Source: Syntrophomonadaceae bacterium (GTDB lineage: Bacteria > Bacillota > Dethiobacteria > DTU022). From it: a stretch of DNA of 61,469 nucleotides. A program made the position numbers and the translations under genes. The stretch is taken from contig PWYU01000089.1 of the NCBI GenBank assembly GCA_003567725.1, forward strand, positions 1 through 61,469, read 5' to 3'. Under the pieces are notes generated by a model. The model saw nothing but the letters and a program-made list of their open reading frames with translations. It was not told the DNA's origin and made no database searches. Positions 54,581 to 61,469 of the stretch are shown here, in pieces; positions within the stretch are counted from its first letter, which is position 1; each line of letters opens with the position of its first letter.

Positions 54581-55377
54581 AAATTGGCCTGGCCCTGAGT
54601 GGAGGAGCAGCCAGGGGTATCGCTCACATTGGGGTGCTGAAGTATTTGGAAGAGCTTGGTGTGAAACCCGCTTTTGTGGCTGGAACCAGTGCAGGAAGCA
54701 TTGTCGGTGCCCTTTATTGTTCCGGCAAATCCGTTGATCAGCTAAGCAAGATTGCTTCAACAATAACATGGAAAGATTTAATCAATTTTTCATTTCCCAA
54801 AATAGGTATTATTGATTCAAAAAATTTGCTGAAAATCATTAAAGAGCAGCTTGGAGAGATTACTTTTGAAGATTTGGAAATACCGCTACTGGTTAACGCT
54901 GTCGATCTGGTAAGCGGTGAAGAAATAGTGATCGAAGAAGGTCCAGTTGCAGAAGCTGTCGTGGCCAGCTGTGCTGTTCCGGGCATTTTTACCCCGGTAA
55001 AATGGAAGCAATATCTTCTGGTTGACGGAGGCTTGCTGGATAATGTTCCTGCAGTTCATTTAGAAAGTAAAAATATTGACTTTAAAATAGCTGTAAATGT
55101 AGGGGCCCAGAGCCCTTTGCAAAAAGAGCCCGGTAATATATTTGAAATCCTGATTCAATCCTATGATATTGTTCGCAGGGACCGCTATATGCCTGCTTAT
55201 GAGAGTGCAGATACAATTATTGAACCCGAACTGGGTGATATCGCTTTTCATGACACCAGCAAACCCGGCGTTTTGATCGATCGGGGCTATGATGCTGCTA
55301 GAAAGGTCCTTAATCAAAAAAGCTTCAAAAAAAAGCGAAGCTTCTGGTCTTTTTTCTCCCAGGAAAAAAACAAGTAA
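54577..55377 (+). CDS. Patatin-like phospholipase
   Basis: A 266-residue lipid acyl hydrolase of the RssA type. The catalytic dyad is Ser38 in GTSAG and Asp150 in DGG; the oxyanion loop [11 protein letters not shown] is at residues 9-19. The C-terminus is basic ([18 protein letters not shown]), which could favour membrane contact. It is translationally coupled to coaX. Substrate unknown. Confidence 0.88.
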   Translation: MKIGLALSGGAARGIAHIGVLKYLEELGVKPAFVAGTSAGSIVGALYCSGKSVDQLSKIASTITWKDLINFSFPKIGIIDSKNLLKIIKEQLGEITFEDLEIPLLVNAVDLVSGEEIVIEEGPVAEAVVASCAVPGIFTPVKWKQYLLVDGGLLDNVPAVHLESKNIDFKIAVNVGAQSPLQKEPGNIFEILIQSYDIVRRDRYMPAYESADTIIEPELGDIAFHDTSKPGVLIDRGYDAARKVLNQKSFKKKRSFWSFFSQEKNK

Positions 55378-55400
55378 CAATCAAGTCTATAAAACAAAAA

Positions 55401-55428
55401 AGGCGCAACCCAAAAGCTGCGCCTTTTT
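55401..55428. terminator. Bidirectional terminator between the patatin gene and nifJ
   Basis: Stem AGGCGCA/TGCGCCT flanked by an A run on the left and a T run on the right, so it serves both convergent genes. Confidence 0.85.
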
Positions 55429-55442
55429 AACACCATTGGCAT

Positions 55443-58400
55443 TTAATTATCTGAATCCGATTGAGCCTGGGCTAATTGCTTGTACATTTCCATTTTTTCT
55501 TTGGCAACCTTCTCCGCTTCTTCGAAGAGATGCTTAGCCCGATCGGGAAATTCCTTTTGCAGCGAGCGGAAACGAACTTCGTTCATCATAAAAGTTCGCA
55601 GATCTTCTTTTGGATCCTTGGAATCTAAGATAAATGGGTTCTTACCTTCCCTGGCCAGCATGGGGTTATAGCGGTATAACGGCCAGTAACCCGACTCGAC
55701 GGCCAGTTTCCCCTCTCGCTGGCTCTTGCTCATATCAATACCGTGAGCAATACAGGGTGAGTATGCGATAATAATTGATGGGCCCGGATACGCCTCTGCT
55801 TCCGTAATTGCCTTCAAGAACTGGTTCTGGTTGGCGCCCATTGAAACCATGGCTACGTAGACGTAACCGTAGGTTACAGCCATCAACCCCAGATCTTTTT
55901 TGCGCATCTCCTTCCCGGCGGCAGCAAACTTGGCAATCGCTGCTGTGGGAGTTGACTTGGAAGATTGTCCCCCGGTATTGGAATAAACCTCAGTATCGAG
56001 AACCAGTAAATTGACATCCGCTCCCGTCGCTATAACGTGATCAAGGCCGCCGTAACCGATGTCATAAGCCCAACCGTCCCCACCAATAATCCAGATTGAA
56101 CGTTTAGGCAGGAAGTGAGACTTTTCCTTAATTTCAGCTAATAACGGAGCATTAATATCCTGCGGTGTTTCAGTTTCCAGTAATTCAAGTACCCGATCAG
56201 CAGCTTTGATGGACGGATCGCCCTGGTCTTTTACTTTCAGCCACTCCTGGAGAACTTGCTTAAAGGGTTCTGAAAGGTTTGTCTCCAGGATCAGTTTAAC
56301 AGTATCGATAAGCTTGTTTCTTTGCTGGTTTATAGCCAGGGAATAACCGTAACCAAACTCGGCATTGTCTTCAAATAGAGAACTGGCCCAGGCCGGTCCC
56401 CGTCCCCTGCTGTCCACGGTATAGGGAACAGTCGGGGCATTTCCCCCGTAAATTGATGAGCATCCGGTGGCATTAGCAATAACCATTCGGTTGCCAAAAA
56501 GTTGAGTGATAACTTTGATATAAGGTGTTTCGCCACAGCCCGCGCAGGCTCCGGAGTATTCGAATAAAGGCTTGCGGAACTGGCTGCCGCGTACGGTATT
56601 GGGTTTTATTTCTACATCTATTGCCGGTAAGCTTTCAGCAAACCGGAAATAGGCGTCTTCGGTATCAGCTATATTTTCTAGAGGTTTCATCTCCAGCGCT
56701 TTTTCTTTAGCCGGACAAACATCGACACAATTGCCGCAGCCGGTGCAATCAAGTGGCGAAATTTGCATTCTGTATTTAAAGCCTTTAATATCTTTAGCTT
56801 TGCCGTCTAATGTGGTAAAGCCTTCAGGCGCCCCATCCAGGTCTTCTGTACGGGCCAGGTAAGGCCTGATCACAGCATGGGGGCAGACAAAAGAGCATTG
56901 ATTACACTGGATGCAGTTTTCCGGTATCCAAACCGGGACATCTACAGCAATACCTCGTTTTTCATACTGGGTAGTTGCAGTCGGAACAGTTCCATCAGGA
57001 TTGAATGCACTCACCGGAAGATTGTCACCTTTAAGTTCGATCATGGGATATATGGTATCGCAAACATATTTAGGAGCTTTTTCAGGCTCAAAGGTTCCGC
57101 CGGTGGTGGATTCTGCCCAGCTTTCAGGATAGTTTAACTCTTCTATAGCTTCAAGGGCTTTATATATAGCGTTAATATTCATTTCAACCACATCAGCGCC
57201 CTTTTTGCCGTATGTTTTTTTAATCATTCTCTCTATTTCTTTAAAAGCCAGATTGGGATCAATTACTTCAGACAGCTTGAAGAAAGCGGCTTGCATAATA
57301 ATATTTATCCGCGCGCCCAATCCAAGCTCGCCGGCTATTTTAAAAGCGTCGATGTTATAGAATTTCAGATTTTGTTGAGCAATTATTCTTTTCATTTCTG
57401 CCGGCAGATGTTCTTCCATTTCCTCTAAACTCCAGCTGGAGTTAAGAAGGAATACGCCATTTTCTTTAATCCCTTCCAGGATATCGTAACGTGTTACAAA
57501 AGATGGATTGTGGCAGGCAATAAAATCAGCCTGGTCGATCAGATATGTCGATTTGATTTTCTCCGGCCCAAAACGGAGGTGAGATACGGTTATACCCCCT
57601 GATTTTTTAGAATCATAAACAAAATAGCCCTGGGCATATTGTTCGGTGTTGTCACCGATAATGATAATACTGTTTTTATTTGCCCCTACTGTACCGTCAG
57701 CGCCAAGGCCGAAAAACTTGGCCCGGTGCGTGCCTTCTGGCGTTGTGTGGAGGCAGCTCGGATAATCGATTGAGGTGTGAGATACATCGTCGGTAATTCC
57801 AACAGTAAAGTGGTTTTTAGGCTGGTCGGAATTAAGGTTGTCAAAAACTCCCTTGACCATGCAGGGATTGAATTCTTTGGATCCCAGTCCGTAACGGCCC
57901 CCTATTATCAGGGGTGCTTGACCTGATTCCATCATGGCCGTACAGATATCCTGGTAAAGCGGTTCACCTAAAGCGCCGGGCTCCTTGGTCCGGTCCAGGA
58001 CGGCAATTCGTTTGCAGGTGGAAGGCAGAGTCGCCAGGAAATGTTCGATGGAGAAGGGCCTGTAAAGGCGGACTTTAATCAAGCCTACTTTTTCTCCATG
58101 CTTGTTCAGGTAATTAACAGTTTCCTCCACCGTGTCGGCAGCTGAGCCCATACAGACTATGACCGATTCAGCATCCGGTGCTCCACAGTAATCGAACAGG
58201 TGATAGCGGCGTCCGGTCAGTTCATAAACCTGGTCCATGACTGTGGCTACTTTTTCAGGAGTGGCGGCATAATAAGGGTTGGCTGCTTCCCGGTTTTGGA
58301 AATAAATGTCCGGATTTTGGGCGGTTCCGCGTTGATGGGGCTTTTCAGGGCTCAAAGCGCGTTCGCGAAAAGCTTTAATCGCTTCCCAGTCTGCCAGCTC

Positions 58401-58976
58401 TTTGATATCTTCATAATCGATCAATTCCACTTTCTGAACCTCGTGCGAGGTCCGAAAGCCGTCAAAAAAGTGAAGGAATGGAACCCTTGTTTTCAAGGTG
58501 CTCAGGTGTGAAACCAGTGCCAGATCAATTACTTCTTGAACCGAAGAAGAAGCGATCATGGCAAATCCGGTCTGCCGGGCGGCCATCACGTCAGAGTGAT
58601 CTCCAAAAATGGAAAGGGCATGAGTAGAAAGGGATCTGGCCGAAACATGAAAAACCGAGGGAAGAAGCTCTCCGGATATTTTGTACATGTTTGGAATTTT
58701 TAGCAGCAGGCCCTGGGAGGCCGTAAAGGTTGTGGTCAGGGCGCCGTTTACCAGCGACCCGTGCACTGCTCCAGCAGCCCCTGCCTCAGACTGCATGGTG
58801 GATACTTTTAATGCTTGGCCAAAAATATTTTTGCGACCGTAAGCAGCCCACTCGTCGCATATCTCAGCCATCGGGGAGGACGGAGTAATGGGATAAATCG
58901 CCGCCACATCGCTTAAAGCATAGGCGATATATGATGCAGCAGTATTTCCGTCCATGGTTTCAATTTGCTTACTCAA
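55443..58976 (-). CDS. nifJ: Pyruvate:ferredoxin oxidoreductase (single chain)
   Basis: An 1177-residue homodimer-type enzyme that oxidises pyruvate to acetyl-CoA and CO2 with ferredoxin, or runs in reverse. Domains in order: the TPP/pyrimidine-binding N-terminus (YPITPSSPMAEICDEWA), the CoA-binding region, the gamma part (FGLGADGTVGANKNS), the ferredoxin domain with CIQCNQCSFVCPHA and CTGCGNCVDVCPAKE, and the C-terminal TPP domain with CAGCGETPY and GGDGWAYDIG. TTG 58976 follows GGAGGTG; a longer open frame to 59129 has no ribosome site. Confidence 0.96.
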   Translation of the reverse strand: MSKQIETMDGNTAASYIAYALSDVAAIYPITPSSPMAEICDEWAAYGRKNIFGQALKVSTMQSEAGAAGAVHGSLVNGALTTTFTASQGLLLKIPNMYKISGELLPSVFHVSARSLSTHALSIFGDHSDVMAARQTGFAMIASSSVQEVIDLALVSHLSTLKTRVPFLHFFDGFRTSHEVQKVELIDYEDIKELADWEAIKAFRERALSPEKPHQRGTAQNPDIYFQNREAANPYYAATPEKVATVMDQVYELTGRRYHLFDYCGAPDAESVIVCMGSAADTVEETVNYLNKHGEKVGLIKVRLYRPFSIEHFLATLPSTCKRIAVLDRTKEPGALGEPLYQDICTAMMESGQAPLIIGGRYGLGSKEFNPCMVKGVFDNLNSDQPKNHFTVGITDDVSHTSIDYPSCLHTTPEGTHRAKFFGLGADGTVGANKNSIIIIGDNTEQYAQGYFVYDSKKSGGITVSHLRFGPEKIKSTYLIDQADFIACHNPSFVTRYDILEGIKENGVFLLNSSWSLEEMEEHLPAEMKRIIAQQNLKFYNIDAFKIAGELGLGARINIIMQAAFFKLSEVIDPNLAFKEIERMIKKTYGKKGADVVEMNINAIYKALEAIEELNYPESWAESTTGGTFEPEKAPKYVCDTIYPMIELKGDNLPVSAFNPDGTVPTATTQYEKRGIAVDVPVWIPENCIQCNQCSFVCPHAVIRPYLARTEDLDGAPEGFTTLDGKAKDIKGFKYRMQISPLDCTGCGNCVDVCPAKEKALEMKPLENIADTEDAYFRFAESLPAIDVEIKPNTVRGSQFRKPLFEYSGACAGCGETPYIKVITQLFGNRMVIANATGCSSIYGGNAPTVPYTVDSRGRGPAWASSLFEDNAEFGYGYSLAINQQRNKLIDTVKLILETNLSEPFKQVLQEWLKVKDQGDPSIKAADRVLELLETETPQDINAPLLAEIKEKSHFLPKRSIWIIGGDGWAYDIGYGGLDHVIATGADVNLLVLDTEVYSNTGGQSSKSTPTAAIAKFAAAGKEMRKKDLGLMAVTYGYVYVAMVSMGANQNQFLKAITEAEAYPGPSIIIAYSPCIAHGIDMSKSQREGKLAVESGYWPLYRYNPMLAREGKNPFILDSKDPKEDLRTFMMNEVRFRSLQKEFPDRAKHLFEEAEKVAKEKMEMYKQLAQAQSDSDN

Positions 58977-59420
58977 TATAATTACACCTCCAATTTGATT
59001 GTAGAGAATAAGCTTTATATTCCAATTATTATCGCTTTGAATCAAATTTATCTTACCACTTAATAATCTTAAAAACAAATAGAAGAACTCGCTCCTGGTC
59101 AGGCCTATTTGTCCATTATTGTTTCTCACTTAACCTTAAAAAGATTATTTATAAAAAGTCTATTGTTAGGACAGGCCTGCTTTATAATTTCATGGCATAA
59201 ACCCAATCACCCATAAGGATCAGGTTATAATCAATAATAATGTTAAACCAACAGCCATTAAAATAAAGACAGTATAACAATGTGTGGTAAAATAAGCATA
59301 GTAAAACTGGAGCAAAAATTTTTGGAAGCCGATTGTAATTATTTGCCTGCAGGGTTAAGGGAAATTGATCTTTTCGCTTCAAAGTAAAAATCGAAGAGAT
59401 TTAGAAAGCAGCTGCTGATT
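58977..59420. other. Divergent intergenic region between nifJ and the response regulator
   Basis: About 440 AT-rich bases that must contain promoters for both genes. On the minus strand a TTCAAA/TATAAA pair with 16-base spacing lies about 60 bases before the nifJ start. No clear plus-strand promoter or gene is seen. Confidence 0.4.
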
Positions 59421-60167
59421 ATGACCGATGCTAAAAAAAACTTAAAAAAACACCTGGTCCTGGTGGTTGAAGATGAGGAAGATATTGTACGCCTCATTTC
59501 CTATCACCTGGAAAAAGAGGGTTATTCAGTTTTAAGTGCCGGGAGCGGACCGGAGGCGCTGGATTATGTTTTTGAACACCATCCTGACCTGGTAATATTA
59601 GATATCATGCTGCCTGAAATGGACGGCCTGGAGGTTTGCCGCCGCCTGCGCAGTAGTGAAAAAACCGCTTCTACGCCGATCTTGATCCTTTCGGCCAGGA
59701 AAGAAGAGCTGGACCGGGTGCTTGGCCTGGAAATGGGCGCTGATGATTACATGATCAAGCCCTTCAGTGTAAGGGAGCTGATGGCCCGGGTGAAGGCCAT
59801 GCTGAGGAGGGTGGAACACTTTGCAGGGATCCAGGATAGCGCTGGTCGTGAAGAAGAAAAGGTGCTGAAAGGCGGTGACCTTTTGCTGTACCCGGAAAGA
59901 TACCGGGTTACTGTTGCTGGCCAGAACTGCAATTTAACCCATAAAGAGTTTGTCCTTTTGCACCTGTTGATGTTGCATCCCGGCAAAGTATTAACCAGGG
60001 AACTTTTGCTTGACCGGGTATGGGGGTATGAGGTTGAAGTTGATACGCGAACGGTAGATGTCCATATCCGTTACCTGAGACAAAAAATCGAACCGGATCC
60101 GGCTAACCCTCGCTACATCGAAACAGTACGGGGTGTGGGCTACCGGTTTGCCGGTGAACCGGGTTAA
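59421..60167 (+). CDS. OmpR/PhoB-type response regulator
   Basis: A 248-residue two-component regulator. The receiver domain has the acidic pocket VVEDEED, phosphorylation site D61 in LVILDIMLP, and K113 in DDYMIKPF. The C-terminal winged helix shows LTHKEFVLLHLL and DTRTVDVHIRYLRQKI. ATG 59421 has only a weak ribosome site. The next gene is its likely kinase. Resembles PhoP/PhoB, but the stimulus is not shown by the sequence. Confidence 0.92.
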   Translation: MTDAKKNLKKHLVLVVEDEEDIVRLISYHLEKEGYSVLSAGSGPEALDYVFEHHPDLVILDIMLPEMDGLEVCRRLRSSEKTASTPILILSARKEELDRVLGLEMGADDYMIKPFSVRELMARVKAMLRRVEHFAGIQDSAGREEEKVLKGGDLLLYPERYRVTVAGQNCNLTHKEFVLLHLLMLHPGKVLTRELLLDRVWGYEVEVDTRTVDVHIRYLRQKIEPDPANPRYIETVRGVGYRFAGEPG

Positions 60168-60303
60168 GTAAGTTACTTATTTAAAACAACCTGATTACTG
60201 AACTGCGGAAAGCGCGAACGGATTTGAATCAGTCCATATTTTAAGCAAAGACAGGTCTTATAAGCCTTAAGAAATCTCTTTTTTCCCGCCGGAGGGATAT
60301 CCA

Positions 60304-61469
60304 TTGTATACCAGTATCAGGCGGCGCTTAATTTCATATTACCTGATTGTGATTGCCGTGATTGTGCTCCTGATCGGAGCGTTCTTCATCTGGTTTCTTA
60401 ATTATTTCTACATGGAAAACCTCCGGGAAAGCCTCTATAACCAGGCCATTTTTACTGCTTCGCTTGTTGATGAAATGATGCTGCGGGAAACTTCGCCGGA
60501 AGAGATGGATGCCCATTTCAAAGAACTTGGTAAAAAACTGGGAGTGCGGATCACCCTGGTTAATCAGGGCGGGATGGTGCTGGCCGACTCGGACGAAGAC
60601 CCCGCCCTGATGGGCAACCACAGTGACAGGCCTGAGATAAAAGAAGCATTTCAAGATGAAAGAAAAGGTGTAGCTACCAGGTACAGCGATACCCTTGACG
60701 AAGAGTTGTATTACCTGGCCGTTCCCTTTGATAATAACCTTGAGTTAAACGATAGTGAGGGCCGTGTTAAAGTGATCAGGCTGGCGCTGCCCCTGGCGGT
60801 CATAAACCGGGCTATCACTGATCTGCTTTTATTTATGACGGGTGCTCTGCTCACCTCTTCCTTTCTTGCCATGGGAGCTGCATTTGTTTTGTCCCGGAAA
60901 ATAACCGGGCCCATCAATAAAATCAGCAGTGCTGCCCGTGAAATTGCCGGCGGCAATTTCACGCCTGCTTTAAAAATTGAAGGCAGGGATGAGCTGGTCA
61001 TGCTGGCTGAAAACATTACTGAGATGGGCCGAAGTTTAAAAGAAAAAATAGACCAGGTTACCTGGCAGAAAAACAAGCTGGAAACAGTGGTTTCTTCGAT
61101 GAGCAGCGGAACTATCCTAACTGACAGCAATCTCAGGGTGGAAATGATTAATCCCGCTGCGGAGAGACTTTTTGACCTGGATAACAGGGAAGATGCCGGA
61201 AAGCCTCTCCAAAGCCTGATCAGGTACCATGCTCTTCATGAGAACCTGAAAGCAGCTAGCCAGGACGGGCGGACCCGGATTATGGAATTAAGCACCTACT
61301 ATCCTCACTCAGCAGTATTTGAAACCTATATTCTACCAGTTACCGGCTCAAATAAAGAACTGATCGGAGTGCTGCTTCTTTTTCACGAAGTAACCCATTT
61401 ACGCTCCATTGAAAAAATGCGCAGTGATTTTGTCGCCAACGTATCCCATGAAATAAGAACCCCGCTGAC
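60304..61469 (+). CDS. Sensor histidine kinase, cut by the window edge
   Basis: The first 388 residues of a PhoR/ResE-type sensor kinase, partner of the response regulator 137 bases upstream. TTG 60304 follows GGAGGGATAT. Two transmembrane helices (about residues 10-35 and 173-200) enclose an extracytoplasmic sensor region; a HAMP-like segment (ITGPINKISSAAREIAGGNF) and a PAS domain (about 258-370) follow. The phosphorylated residue is His382 in VANVSHEIRTPL. The kinase ATPase domain lies beyond the window. Confidence 0.92.
   Translation, partial: MYTSIRRRLISYYLIVIAVIVLLIGAFFIWFLNYFYMENLRESLYNQAIFTASLVDEMMLRETSPEEMDAHFKELGKKLGVRITLVNQGGMVLADSDEDPALMGNHSDRPEIKEAFQDERKGVATRYSDTLDEELYYLAVPFDNNLELNDSEGRVKVIRLALPLAVINRAITDLLLFMTGALLTSSFLAMGAAFVLSRKITGPINKISSAAREIAGGNFTPALKIEGRDELVMLAENITEMGRSLKEKIDQVTWQKNKLETVVSSMSSGTILTDSNLRVEMINPAAERLFDLDNREDAGKPLQSLIRYHALHENLKAASQDGRTRIMELSTYYPHSAVFETYILPVTGSNKELIGVLLLFHEVTHLRSIEKMRSDFVANVSHEIRTPL

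Noticed and set aside
58977-59129. N-terminal extension of the pyruvate:ferredoxin oxidoreductase frame
   Set aside because: The extension has no family match and a strong ribosome site (GGAGGTG) sits directly before TTG 58976.

Overview
The window reads as a chromosomal core segment of an anaerobic, Gram-positive-type member of the Bacillota (Clostridia in the broad sense). The evidence is gene order and gene content. A tRNA-Ser/SRP RNA/dnaX/ybaB/recR block, a tmk-holB-ricT-abrB-metG-tatD-rsmA-veg-ispE-spoVG-glmU-prs-ctc-pth-mfd-spoVB-mazG-hup-divIC-yabR-tilS-hpt-ftsH-coaX backbone, strong AGGAGG Shine-Dalgarno sites, many TTG starts and a T-box leader all fit this group. A single-chain pyruvate:ferredoxin oxidoreductase and a formate-tetrahydrofolate ligase point to anaerobic carbon metabolism. 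I cannot name a genus from sequence alone.

Layout. 1-3.7 kb: a YedE-type transporter with a TusA-like partner, then a divergent pair of envelope proteins (MORN lipoprotein and zinc-ribbon membrane protein). 3.7-7.3 kb: tadA, tRNA-Ser(CGA), an apparent gene remnant, an AT-rich UxaA-type two-gene cassette and a small amidohydrolase. 7.3-12.4 kb: tRNA-Ser(GGA), SRP RNA, an ACT-domain protein, dnaX, ybaB and recR, then an opposing DUF3786/hydrolase pair. 12.4-20 kb: guaB, tmk-holB-ricT, abrB, metG-tatD. 20-26 kb: SCP2-like protein, rsmA, ykuK, veg, and a nicotinamidase/pncB/ispE/nucleotidyltransferase run. 26-31 kb: XRE regulator, spoVG, a naturally short glmU, prs, rplY(ctc), pth. 31-37.5 kb: a T-box leader before aroF-pheA, a long intergenic region, mfd. 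37.6-46.4 kb: a SpoVB-like flippase, mazG, hup, divIC, yabR, tilS, hpt, ftsH. 46.4-55.4 kb: P1 peptidase, fhs, a leftward folate operon (folE-HD-folP-folB-folK) with a CPBP-like membrane protein, then coaX and a patatin. 55.4-61.5 kb: the large leftward pyruvate:ferredoxin oxidoreductase and a two-component system cut by the window edge.

How the genes work together. The folate operon makes the tetrahydrofolate that fhs charges with formate. PFOR supplies acetyl-CoA and reduced ferredoxin, and coaX supplies CoA. Nicotinamidase and pncB salvage NAD precursors using PRPP, which prs makes and hpt also uses. dnaX, holB, ybaB, recR, mfd and hup serve replication, repair and nucleoid structure. The tRNA genes, tadA, tilS, metG, pth, rsmA and rplY serve translation.

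I see no prophage, insertion sequence, CRISPR array, toxin-antitoxin or defence island, and no obviously novel multi-gene system. The observations most worth checking are a yabR homologue that apparently starts at AUU, a tilS reading frame with no canonical start before its PP-loop, a GlmU ending at 332 residues without its acetyltransferase active site, an HD-domain hydrolase inside the folate operon, and the absence of several sporulation genes from the places where related genomes carry them.
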